This document shows positions 23,689-33,362 of a stretch of DNA of 64,000 bases, in pieces (positions within the stretch are counted from its first letter, which is position 1; each line of letters opens with the position of its first letter). The stretch is from the NCBI GenBank assembly GCA_022701365.1, contig JAKUHH010000395.1, positions 124,001-188,000 of the forward strand, read 5' to 3'. The position numbers were made by a program, and so were the translations under genes. The notes beneath the pieces were generated by a model that saw nothing but the letters and a program-made list of their open reading frames with translations, searched no databases and was not told the DNA's origin. This DNA is from Mycocentrospora acerina. Taxonomy: Eukaryota; Ascomycota; Dothideomycetes; Pleosporales.

Positions 23689-24507
23689 ATGAAGCACCAC
23701 CTGCTTACACTCCCTGGCGAACTTCGGAATATAATCTATGAGCTCGCGCTCACCGAGCCGTTAGGTCTTGTTTATGGTCAAACTGTTCGCGGTGTCGGTC
23801 ATCTGTGTCTCCAAAAGGATCAACAATCAGAATATGAGATGTTCGGAGAAATTGATACAGAAAAACGAAATATCGGACTCAAGCGCTCTGACTGCACCAT
23901 CGCCAATCAACTACAGTTCGTCAATCACCAATTGTATAACGAAACGAAGGGTCTTGGATTGCGCTACAACTCGATCACTATTTGTAGCCACAAAGATTTT
24001 GATAAAGGCGTCCTGCGACGATTTCTAGACTTCGTTAAAGAGATTCCTGTGGCACAATACGAAAATCTAAGTACCATCATCCTAAGAGACCGCGGGGCAA
24101 TGGAATGGGCGCCAAATCTCGAGTCAGCATGCAAGTTCTGCAGAAGTAATCCTCGCGTTCTCGTCAAACTGTATCAAAACAAAGCTCGTCCTAGCGGCGT
24201 TGCTTTTGTCTTCTACGGAGGGTTTGTCAAACACGTTTACCGGCGAGACCCATCATTTTATACGAAGATAACAGATGATACGGTGCTTCAACAAGAACTA
24301 CGCGAAGACGATCGAAAAATACTAGCCATTGTGTCAGTCCTTCCTTCAAATCTGAGGATGTTTCCCGCAACAAACCATTTTGATGAGGCAGCTTTTCGCA
24401 AAGCATGCAAAGATGATGCAGTGGAGGGATGGATGGTTGACACCATCGAGGGTGGCGTTGATACATGGATCCCATTGATCAGAGACTGGTATGAAAATGG
24501 GTTTTGA
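23689..24507 (+). CDS. F-box-like fungal protein, tandem paralogue A
   Basis: Single exon, 272 aa. The N-terminus, LLTLPGELRNIIYELAL (from ~residue 5), is the LP-x-ELR-x-x-IY-x-x-AL motif. It is shared by a large group of ascomycete F-box-like/2EXR-like proteins of mostly unknown role. A second conserved stretch, ANQLQFVNHQLYNETKGLGLRY (~residues 71-92, given here as its start ANQLQFVN and end ETKGLGLRY), and the C-terminal W-x-ENGF ending are repeated in the next gene. No signal peptide, membrane span or catalytic motif is visible. The two genes lie head to tail 627 bp apart and are clearly duplicates. An adaptor role in ubiquitination is possible by analogy with F-box proteins but unproven; no Skp1-binding consensus beyond the N-terminal motif is evident. 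Confidence 0.78.
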   Translation: MKHHLLTLPGELRNIIYELALTEPLGLVYGQTVRGVGHLCLQKDQQSEYEMFGEIDTEKRNIGLKRSDCTIANQLQFVNHQLYNETKGLGLRYNSITICSHKDFDKGVLRRFLDFVKEIPVAQYENLSTIILRDRGAMEWAPNLESACKFCRSNPRVLVKLYQNKARPSGVAFVFYGGFVKHVYRRDPSFYTKITDDTVLQQELREDDRKILAIVSVLPSNLRMFPATNHFDEAAFRKACKDDAVEGWMVDTIEGGVDTWIPLIRDWYENGF

Positions 24508-25134
24508 GATGAAATCTGGTACAGGGTTGCTTCATGTGATTGAGACGCCTACGAGTTTGTGTGTTCTCTGGACAATCCATGGCCATTGCAAAATGATCTT
24601 ACTCATATGGAGCGGTCTTAAAGTTACGTCACACCACGCCATCACGATTGTGTTGTTGACCTGCTATTTTAGTGTGGATTGAGATTTCCCCGTTCTACAC
24701 GGTATGAGAGAAGAAGCATCGAGCTCTAAGGATTGAAGGAAGGTATTGTGTAAGGGCAGGACCCAGGGATCTTCCAGGTCTATTTCGGCCTCGACCGAGA
24801 CAGCAACCAGTCTATGTCAATTTAATCCAGGTTGTACACCATGTGGTCTTCAATTTGTCTGAAAGCACTGCAAATGTACAGTGATTATATTCACAGGTCA
24901 AGATATTTGAGCTCTGATTGGGCCGCGCACAATGTGGCACATATCGATCACCTTCACCTGAGGTGAAAATCAAGTCAAGGTGAAGGTGGTCTCGGTCGTA
25001 CCAATATCCCCTGTTTATTCATGAAGCAATGTATTAACCAAACAAGAGAATCTTCTTTACACATACCTGAACACAACCATACCTCTATTCTAAGCAGCGT
25101 ACGGATTGCTTACATAGCTACCACAAGTTTAAAC
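24508..25134. other. spacer between tandem paralogues
   Basis: 627 bp, moderately AT-rich. It contains an inverted CACCTTCACCTGAGGTGAAAA-like element near 24950-24990 (CACCTTCACCTGAGGTGAA core), where CTTCACCT and AGGTGAA can pair. This is probably the downstream gene's promoter region. No gene seen. Confidence 0.45.
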
Positions 25135-26196
25135 ATGGTAACTCATCTCCTGTATTTACCTGGAGAGATTCGAAATAGAATCTATCAGTATGCTCTTACT
25201 GAAGAGGGCGGTGTTTGCTACTACGAGGACGATCACGGCGTAGGACGTTTACATCTTCACTCACAAGAAAGCAATAGTACCGACTCAGAAGAGTGTTCAA
25301 GCGAGAGCTTGAGTGAGGATGAAATGGAATTCTGGGAGACTGACGATGAATGGGAGACCAACTTGAACTCTGATGGTTGCGGAGACGAAGGAAACCAGGA
25401 CGAGGATATTGTGGAGTCGAAGCAGGACAGTGAGAGGGCTACCGAAAGAGAAGCAAACAAAAACCAATCCTTTGACCGAAGCCAACCTACCCAGGAATAC
25501 CTCGTGGCTGAGAAGCTTGTAGACGACAATACAACTCAAGCCAACCAAGGATACGATTACGGGGCGAAATTCGTTGTCGATGCGCGTATTGTTGCTAATC
25601 AACTGCAGTTTGTAAATCGGCAGTTTCGGAGAGAGACTAAGGGTCTCATCTCACGTTGGAACGTCATCACATTTCGAGAGGCGAAGAAAGGTCACTCAGA
25701 AGTCAAACAGTGTGTCAAATTCGTACAGGACATTCCCGCCAATCAGAAACGAAATAATCGAATTCTTGTTGTGAGGCAGAGGCAGAACTTGGACGGCAAC
25801 CGATCAGCAATCGCTCAGCTAATATCCTTTTGTTCGGAAAACCCTGAAACCGTAATCCATTTTCACCAGGAATCAACAAGCTTAGCATCTGGTCTTTACT
25901 TCTCCGCTGCTAGAGCATTTCAAATTTTGGTTACAAAGGAGTTTCCTATCTTCTTACTGATGAGCCAACACGCTCAGCGGCGTTACAATTTCACCGCACA
26001 ACTGGTCAAGCTATTTTGTAAGGATTTATTCCCACCGTTGAACTGTCCGCCAAACTTTCTTGTCTTCCCTCGCTACGAGGCCTTTGATGAAGATGAATTT
26101 AAATCCAATGCCGAAATGGACCTGTTTTCTCAAGTTGAAGGTGGGGTGGAGGCTGCAGTTGCTTGGGCAAAATCTTGGAACGAAAATGGGTTCTAG
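25135..26196 (+). CDS. F-box-like fungal protein, tandem paralogue B with acidic insertion
   Basis: Single exon, 353 aa from the ATG at 25135. An in-frame ATG at 25021 would add 38 residues, but 25135 aligns with the start of the upstream paralogue and is preferred. The protein shares LYLPGEIRNRIYQYALTE at the start, ANQLQFVNRQF and ETKGL in the middle, and the C-terminal WNENGF ending. It differs by an inserted acidic and Ser/Gln-rich stretch (~residues 45-135, rich in E, D, S and N) between the N-terminal motif and the shared core. As with its neighbour, no catalytic motif, signal peptide or membrane segment is visible. The pair is a local duplication that has diverged strongly outside the short conserved blocks, which suggests an old or fast-evolving duplicate. 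Confidence 0.78.
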   Translation: MVTHLLYLPGEIRNRIYQYALTEEGGVCYYEDDHGVGRLHLHSQESNSTDSEECSSESLSEDEMEFWETDDEWETNLNSDGCGDEGNQDEDIVESKQDSERATEREANKNQSFDRSQPTQEYLVAEKLVDDNTTQANQGYDYGAKFVVDARIVANQLQFVNRQFRRETKGLISRWNVITFREAKKGHSEVKQCVKFVQDIPANQKRNNRILVVRQRQNLDGNRSAIAQLISFCSENPETVIHFHQESTSLASGLYFSAARAFQILVTKEFPIFLLMSQHAQRRYNFTAQLVKLFCKDLFPPLNCPPNFLVFPRYEAFDEDEFKSNAEMDLFSQVEGGVEAAVAWAKSWNENGF

Positions 26197-26510
26197 GTGT
26201 CGTCAGCACGGAACGACTAGGGGATTGTATAAAGATGGAACTTGCGGGGCGCATGCGATGGATGAATTGAATAACGCAAAATATGCTAATCAAAGAATTC
26301 TCTTGGCTTTGTTTAATCTTAGCTATTGGGTACTTTGATATTGAACAGATGGAGCTTCTGTTTTAGGGGCTAAGTATTCATGTGCATGGTTGAACATGAT
26401 TAAATTGAGATCAGAACTTTGAGATATCACGGAAAAGTTAAGCCAAGTAGCTTTTGCACACTCTTTTCGATTGAAACTAGCCATTCAAGTACAAATCCAT
26501 CATCTCTCAT
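26197..26510. other. convergent intergenic spacer
   Basis: 314 bp between the stops of the convergent paralogue B and the GH131 gene. AT-rich, consistent with two 3' UTRs; nothing else seen. Confidence 0.6.
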
Positions 26511-27464
26511 CTATTTCGGGCTGACGACTGAGGTTGTGAGTGAGCCGCTCTCAGCATAGACACCGCTGAAATACCCTAAAGTTGCACATTAGTAAATGGT
26601 CAGGCCTGGCAAAAAAGCAAGCGTGCTCACAATCTTCAGCTCCGGTCCCGTCATTACCCTGACGGGGTAAGCGAAGCACACCAAGATGCCAGTCAGCACC
26701 GTTCGACGAAGTGCTAGCCGAGAAAGGACCGGCAGTCTTCACGAGCGTGTCGTTACCCGTCGAATGCCAGAAAGTGACCTGCTGGGATGAGAAGTTCTAC
26801 AGCCATATTAGTAATCGATGAACTTGAGAAGTCAGTTAATGTCAACTTACAATCTCGTAAGCAACGTTGTGCCACACATCTGCCAGAAGCTCAGCCTTCC
26901 ACTTGCTCTGGCCACTTACCATCCACTGCAAGTTAGTGTTGCTGACTGCCTGCTCGCCGCTAATCCAGCCGTACTTCATCTCCGTAAAGTGGCTCTCGAA
27001 GAAGTTGATCTGATGCTCGTTTGTTGCGCTGGGGACATTTGTAGTTCCCCTCTTCATTGAAAAGTGATAGTACACAGTGCCTTGGTTGATTGCAGCTTTA
27101 GTCTGAGGGATGAGCTCTGTGCGCCACATGTCGCTATTCCACTTTGCAGTGCTGTCAATTGTAATTTTCGCGCCTTGCTTGGAACCAGTGTCACCCGGGT
27201 TCTTGTAGCTGGGTGAAAGGTTGATATAGTTTGTCACTGGGCCAGTGCCGTGGATATAGTACTGGTAGTTGCCGACTTGATTTGCCCAGGACCATTTATT
27301 GAGATCTGTGCTGGACGTCATGTCATTAAACCGTCCATCCCAAATAATTGTGCCTAGTTAATGGGTCAGTACTGTATTGGTAGAGTATGAATATCCTGTG
27401 GACGTTGCGTACCCGCAGACACGGCACTGACAAGCGCGTTCGTGATTGCAACCTTTCCAAACAT
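26511..27464 (-). CDS. secreted glycoside hydrolase family 131 beta-glucanase
   Basis: Model: complement of 26511..26575, 26631..26796, 26851..27353 and 27413..27464, giving 261 aa. The first exon encodes a short signal peptide (about 17 residues ending VSAVSA), and the mature chain starts near GTIIWDGRFND. Family features include WSWANQVGNYQYYIHG, the LSPSYKNP segment, WRTELIPQ, YYHFSMKRG, and near the end EDWYFSGVYAE. The match is to GH131, a fungal family that acts on beta-1,3/1,6- and beta-1,4-glucans as a secreted wall- or biomass-degrading enzyme. Length agrees with single-domain members, and no carbohydrate-binding module is attached. All introns are 52-60 nt with good donors. A TATA-like box lies about 95 bp upstream of the start. 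Confidence 0.88.
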
Positions 27465-28230
27465 TTTTGGCAACTTGGTGCTTTGGTAGAATAAAGTAAC
27501 GAGGAAGTCTTAGGGATAAGTGAATGTAGTACTGAAGTAAGGGGCTTCTATCGTGCTATATAAAGCACTCCTTTAGCCCACCCGTGCGTTGTCTTTTCCG
27601 CGATATAAAGGAGGAGCGTAGCGACCATGATCGACACTCCTTCTAAGGCCCAGGAAATAGAACAACAGTCAAAGATTGAAGTCGAGTAAAATAGATTTGA
27701 TTCGTCTGGAGAAGTACTAATTAATTTATTTGTAACTGCCCATGACCCATGCTTCATGATGATCTAGGATACGGCGTGACGGTCCGGTTGTGCAAAGTGC
27801 ATGCCTGTGCGCGTGACGTAACGACATGAGCCAGTTTTAAAGTCATTTATACAATCGCAAGCAAGATTCAGCAGACATGTTGGTGAGAAGACTAAAGCCC
27901 ATTCAGGACGTACGGCTGATATGCGTAATGGAAATTAAGCATCGGTAAGCCGAAGACAACTCCGCAAAGGCGTAACTTTGAAAAGCTTAACAACAGAGAT
28001 ATTGGTACGGCTTCATCATGCAACTGCTGCGAGAAAGAGTTGTTATTTAATTACTCTTCATCTATATACCTGGACTACTGTCTCCAAATCGTCAGTTCAC
28101 CACAACAGGCCGTGCATCGCTATCGCTCTGTCGAGGCAATGATTCATGTTGAGGCACTCGATATGAACATCTGTACTAAGTTGTCTGAGGTTATAGTGAC
28201 AATAGCAACTCAGTACCTGGGTGTGTTGGG
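27465..28230. other. intergenic region, GH131 promoter
   Basis: 766 bp upstream of GH131 and downstream of the reductase gene. Apart from the TATA-like box I see no gene or strong motif. Confidence 0.55.
27557..27564 (-). promoter_or_regulatory. TATA-like box upstream of GH131 gene
   Basis: The string TATATAAA on the plus strand reads TTTATATA on the minus strand, about 95 bp upstream of the GH131 start codon. The position fits a core promoter of a regulated secreted-enzyme gene. The core is near-palindromic, so its direction cannot be settled by sequence. Confidence 0.45.
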
Positions 28231-29480
28231 TTAATTGGTTATCCTCTTTTTCGGAATGTCGACTAAACCTCTCCTCTCCTTGGTCCTCCACTGAACTGCC
28301 TTCGCAAGCTGATACAGCACGGTGAGTGTCGGCATTTCCACGCCGGCTTGCTTCCCCTCCCTAAGCGGCTCACCAATTAGGTTCTCAAACTCGATAAAAT
28401 TATCCTAAAATTGGTCATTGTCAGTTGTTTTATTGAAACAATACTTTATTTGTCTGGATATAGCATCATGCAGCCGTTCAATTCCAATTTTGCGGCCTCA
28501 TCTCTCAACGGGAATTTGGTACAGGGTAAAGAATCTAATCATCACATACCTTCTCCAAGTCCTGCTGCATACTCGGCTTCGGATAGTTCTCCAATGGATC
28601 GACATTGATCATCGTGTCAACAACATTGTCAGCCAGCTCCACACCTGCTGCTGCTTTCGCCGCTTGAATAATCTCACGCATGGCCGGTCTAACCAAACCA
28701 TCAAGTGCACCGTCTGCGAGTCGAATCCTGCCCGTATCGAGTCCCGTGATAGCACATATTGGGTTCAGACACGCGTTATAGACCAGCTTCCGCCAGCGAT
28801 CGTGTAGCACGTTGGGTGAGTGTGTACATTGCGTTTTCTGGGCGGCGGAATATATGGTTACAAATTCTTCTGCCTTGGCTTCGGCATCTTGAACACTGAT
28901 ATGAGGGTGAGGAAAGGCGCCGATGAGGAGACGATCTGGCTCATCTTGAACGATGTGACCTGAAGAAGGCTCTGCACTCCCAATGAGACTCACGCCAGAT
29001 AAGACAATAGTATCTGGATGGGAGGTAAGGAATGGTTTCTCGATATTCAGACCGTTTTGTAGAAGGACGAGTGTAGTATGCTTGTTTCCCTTGGGTAAAG
29101 CGGGAGTAACGAGGTCGACAACGGTGGGTGGAGAGTCTGGCACGTTCTTGGTAGCAATGACGATGTAGTCATATGGGAGCAGATTCTCTTTGGATACGTT
29201 GGGTACGGTGTTGCGGACTAAATATGTATGTCAGCATGGAACCATGCACGACAAGGCTCGAAGAAATTAGTAGCAGTGTACCTTTGCTAGGTTTCCATCC
29301 CTTCAGAGCGCCATGATCGCAGCTCTCAATATTGTATCCCTTCTCGCTCACAACATTGAAATTAGATCTGAGGACTACAGTGACGTTTGCGGAACCGCCG
29401 ACTTCGAGATTGACGGCTGCGATTGCCCCGACTGAACCACCACCAATGACAAGAATGTTGGTCTTCTTGATGTTGGACAT
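28231..29480 (-). CDS. ketopantoate reductase family (2-dehydropantoate 2-reductase-like) protein
   Basis: Model: complement of 28231..28404, 28550..29217 and 29282..29480, giving 346 aa, within the family's range. The N-terminal Rossmann fold starts with ILVIGGGSVGAIAAVNL (a GxGxxG-type NADPH site). Further on are DYIVIATKNVPD and LLQNGLN. The C-terminal ApbA/PanE helical domain contains KLVYNACLNPICAITGLD, with the conserved Lys and Asn residues typical of the active site. The classical reaction is NADPH-dependent reduction of 2-dehydropantoate to pantoate in the pantothenate/CoA pathway. Fungi carry many paralogues of this fold with unknown substrates, so the exact reaction is not certain. 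No targeting signal is evident. Confidence 0.85.
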
Positions 29481-29871
29481 TGTTGCGTTGACAATTGACT
29501 CACAGTAGAAGAAAGCAATGAGATAGCACGCGACGCGTTATTAGTGGGGTAGAGGGGCATCTGCCATGACTCCCCTGCTTTCCAACTCCGAGACTCGCTC
29601 ATACTGCATTGGGTGACATCACAAGGCTTATCTTTGAAAACAATGTTCGTGCGACTCTTCAATCGAGCTCCATTTGATGCATATGTAGGTTACAATCCGT
29701 GTAATATCGTGACTGGCAACCTGTCCATCCCCAGATCCTCCGCTCCGCTTCACTCCTCATCATGTCGTTGCATTGATGCATAATTCGAGTCGATTGAGAA
29801 AGCCGTCCGTCCCATCCGCCGAGAAGACTACGCCGAGGGCCCAGCAAAAGAGAGAGAAAGAGGCAACACGC
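29481..29871. other. intergenic spacer
   Basis: 391 bp between the reductase start and the eL42 stop, both on the minus strand. It holds the eL42 3' UTR and the reductase promoter. No further feature seen. Confidence 0.6.
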
Positions 29872-30887
29872 TTAGAAGACAAGGGCAGCACCCTTGGTCT
29901 TCTTGTCACCACCAAGCTCGAAGTGCTTGCATCGCTTAAGGGCGAGCTGTGCATTGTTAGAATCTGTGTGCAGCGCTGGGAGAAAGGTGACATACCTGTG
30001 CCTTGGTCTTGCATGCAGTGCACTCTAGACGGAGAACGACCTTCTTGGTGGTTTTCGCCCTCTGTATGTTGTCAGACACTCATCTTGCACCTTCGAGAGA
30101 GACACCGTACCTTGTGGAAGACGGGCTTGGTCTGACCTCCGTAACCGGACTGCTTTCGATCATAACGACGCTTTCCCTGTGCGAACAGAGAAGCCTTGCC
30201 AGCCTTGTACTCTGCCGACCTTCAGTATGCGCATAACTGCGTTCGTGTGGAGTGCTACTGACGGGTGACCTTGTGCTGGGTGTGCTTCTTGCAGTCCTTG
30301 CCCTTGCAGTAGGTTCGGCGTGTCTTAGGTACGTTGACCTGGATGGCATTGTCAGTCCATATCCCCGCAAGCAGTACATTCAACCGGAATGCGCCGTCCT
30401 TCCTGCCAATTTCTCCAACAGCTTGTGACACGAATGAGCGAGGCGGATGTGGCGAATATGGCGTTTGAATTTCGAAACCGTAAGATGGACGCGCATCGAT
30501 AGTAAGCTTGCATGGCCCTGGAAGGTCATATAACTGTTGGGAAGCCCAGAATGTTGAGCGTTTGTAAGACCGTTGGCCGCGCAGTATATCGCAGGGTTGG
30601 ACTCGCATGAGTTTGTAAAGGTATCGACCCTCTTGCCTCGGAATATTTTGACCGGGAGCTGCCTTTGTCATGATATCCCCCGGCATTTCTTATTTTACAA
30701 TTCCCCCGTGATTGGTCCCTCCGATTCTCCTCTGTGCCGGCACTATTTCTGTCATAGTGTTCCATCACCACTGTGTCGTGCGCTCGGTTGCGTCGTATCG
30801 TTATCGAAAGTACGTGGGTCGTCGCTCATTCGTGTCGCAGCTGTGGTGTTCTTCGAGGGGATAAATGACAAGGTTATCACTCACCAT
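29872..30887 (-). CDS. rpl42: 60S ribosomal protein eL42 (L42/L44)
   Basis: Model: complement of 29872..29946, 29996..30061, 30111..30211, 30263..30338 and 30885..30887, giving 106 aa, exactly the family's length. The first exon encodes only the initiator Met (ATG followed directly by a GTGAGT donor). A 546-nt intron then leads to VNVPKTRRTYCKGKDC. The rest is almost invariant: HTQHKVTQYKAGKASLFAQG, GGQTKPVFHK, the C-x2-C zinc pair in CTACKTKAQ, and the FELGGDKK end. Residue 56 is Pro (in QTKPVF). In yeasts, the Pro form of this site goes with sensitivity to cycloheximide and Gln with resistance. The protein sits near the E site of the large subunit. The long first intron could hold regulatory or snoRNA sequence, but I found no clear C/D boxes. 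Confidence 0.95.
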
Positions 30888-31230
30888 TTTGACTGATTTC
30901 TTCTGTCGGTTAGTGAGGCGACGGATTGGCGGTGGTGTTGATGGGGATGAAGTTGCTCGGATCCAATATTGCTCGCTTGTGGGCTCGGCTACATGTTAGG
31001 TAAGCGGACTGAGCCACATTAATCCCAGCCACCGCCAAGCCTGCGATAGATCGAGATGATCAAAACAAGGTGCACAGCACATCATGTCAAGTACAGTTGT
31101 GACAAGATTTGAACATATTTGAGATCAGATACATAGACTTCATGATATGGTATCATGCGAACTAATCGGGCCCTCTTGGAGTAGAAGCACACAATCAAAA
31201 TCAAATATCCAAGAAGAGAAAGACCCATAT
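30888..31230. other. intergenic region, eL42 promoter
   Basis: 343 bp between the eL42 start and the Heh1/Src1 stop, both on the minus strand. It should hold the eL42 promoter and the Heh1 3' UTR. No clear motif was identified. Confidence 0.6.
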
Positions 31231-33362
31231 CTAGTAGGCAGGCCGACTCTCACCCCATGACTTAATCTCCTTCATGTCTTTTGACGCTGTGAGAGGACTA
31301 CTATCTAGTCCAAAGCTAAACCGGCCACTCTCACGCTTGCCACTGCTGCGCCCATCCTCGAGTAGCTTAACCGGGCCAATCCACTCCCACATGCGAGCAA
31401 CGTCGCCACTGGTTGTCTCTCTGACCGCCGCACGAATGTTCGAGTTTAGCTCCACTTTCTTCTGTACTCTTTCCCACAGCTTCTGTCGACGTGAAGAGGA
31501 AAACTCATTACGTAGAACGTCGTCTCGAAGCTGTGCCATGCTGATACCCTTTTCTGGATAAGCACCGGGCTCTTGATGACTTAAGGCAGCATGATTAGCG
31601 AGTCGATCGAAGACATCGCTTGCAAGTTGTTTTGCACGTGATTCCATGGCTCGGCGATTGGTGATGGTATATTTTCCGTAGGAGCCTGTGGCGATGAGGA
31701 ATAACAGCCCTACAATTTGGAGAAGATGTCGTTCCACAGACTGTCGGAGGGATCGACGGATGCTGCAGGAGAGGGAGAGCTCGGCGAGGGAGGTTGATGC
31801 GAGACGTCGTCCTCCAGTTGTTCTGTGTCCACAGAGAGGTAACTGGTTAGTACAATCCCATGTCAGAGGAGCTGCAAATGTGGTCTGAGACCGAGGAGGG
31901 GTTAGACTTACCCGTCAGCTGTCTCGAGGACCTCCTCTCGGAGTGTGATATCAGGAAACGCTCGATCAAACAGTTCACTGAACTCTTGATCCGTCATACC
32001 TTTGCGCTTCTGAGTAACCATTTGCTGCTTCAAGTCCTCCTCGGATACCTCGGGGCTCTCCACCAGATTCCCTTTCACATCAAGCTCGCCACACTCATAC
32101 TGTGCCCTGCGTTGTCGTAGGATCTGAATAGCCTTATCTGCTACGCTTGTGACCTTGCGTGTCTTCTCGCTATCCGGTTCACAGGTGGGTGGCAGGGGAA
32201 TTAGACCTCCGAGTGAGAGAGGATGATCCTTTTTCATGAAATCACGCTCACAGGTGAGTTCCAACCCTCTGTAGCATTGTGCGTGAGGCGGGCACGGCTC
32301 GCATTGTGGGAGAATGTCGCTTGCCCAAATCGGCACCTCCACACCAGCAAGTGCGGTCGCCTCTCTTCCTATGCCGCAGAAGCCAACCTCGATCTTCTCT
32401 TGTCGCCATACACCACCGAACACCGCCACAGCAGTAAGCAAGAGTGTCCCAGACATCGCCTTGAGGGTGCTAGTAGCTTTGGATGGTCGCTTGTGTCTCC
32501 GTGGTGGCAAAATGTCAACTTCCCCAGCTTTTGCACGATCGCGCACAAGTTCTAGTCGTGCTTCTGGGGTGAACTCTTCGCCAGCATCTTCAACCTCGAA
32601 ATCCTCCTCCTGGTCGCGTGGGTCTGCTACATCAAATGTCCCGCGAGAAGGTACGACAATGCCCTCGTCTAGCTGTTGCGCGATGGGCTGGAATGTCTTG
32701 CGGCGAAATACATCGCTTTTGCGTTTCTCTTTTTGCTCCGAGCCCATGGTCCTCCGCCTCCGATCACGCGCCGCAGAATCAGGCACCGCTGGTGAGCTTC
32801 CACGCTGGAAAGGATTCTCCTGAGTAAATGGGCTATCAGCCGCGGAGCGATGCCATGCTTCGGGCTCAGGCGTGGGCTGCTTCACAGCAGGCGCGTAGCT
32901 CTTCCGCCTGACTGCAGGCTGCTCGTCTACCTCTGCCTCCAGCCCTCTGCCATGTTTTGCGGGTACGGCACGGGATGGTGTCTTCGCGCGCGGCGCCGGC
33001 GCAAACGAGTCTGGCTCTTCTGGTGATGCGCGCGTTGTGCGACGTGCGGTACGTCTCACCGAGGGTGGAGGGGGCTGAAGCATCTCATCTTCAGCATCAT
33101 CGGCCGTTGTCGTGCTGTCTGCGCTGGAAGGGACGTCGACTATGCCCCTCGTTGATCGCTTCGTGCGAGCATGTGATCTTTGAACCTGCGCCGCCTGGGG
33201 GGCCACAGCCTGGTTGAACAAGCCGACCAACACTGACTTCTTCGCCGAGGATGGATATGTGACGCCATGTTTGAGCAAGATACTGCGCAACTCCGGGACT
33301 GTGATTTTGTTTGCATCGACATCAGGGTCGAAATACCAGTACTCTCCACGTGCGTCAGCCAT
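31231..33362 (-). CDS. heh1: Heh1/Src1-type inner nuclear membrane protein (Man1-Src1 C-terminal domain)
   Basis: Model: complement of 31231..31822 and 31912..33362, giving 680 aa. Residues ~1-55 form a HeH/LEM-like helix-extension-helix domain (WYFDPDVDANKITVPELRSILLKHG). A long basic, Ser/Pro-rich linker follows, with NLS-like stretches such as RRRRTMGSEQKEKRK and other Arg/Lys clusters. Two membrane segments flank a lumenal part: TM1 ~300-322 (GTLLLTAVAVFGGVW) and TM2 ~512-534 (LLQIVGLLFLIATG). The lumenal part carries the Cys pattern CEPCPPHAQC that marks the MSC domain. After TM2 the C-terminal winged-helix-like part contains ARMWEWIGPVKLLED. The protein should anchor chromatin at the nuclear envelope and take part in nuclear pore quality control, by analogy with yeast Heh1/Src1. 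The single intron joins in phase between the ETADG and TTGGRR segments. Confidence 0.9.

Noticed and set aside
30255..30686. 143-codon minus-strand frame spanning the eL42 intron
   Set aside because: Only its last ~25 codons are eL42 exon 2; the rest is intron. The proper start is the ATG-only exon at 30885-30887.
30339..30884. Possible C/D-box snoRNA in the long eL42 intron
   Set aside because: Only a one-mismatch C box (near 30768) was found, with no D box at a suitable distance or terminal stem.
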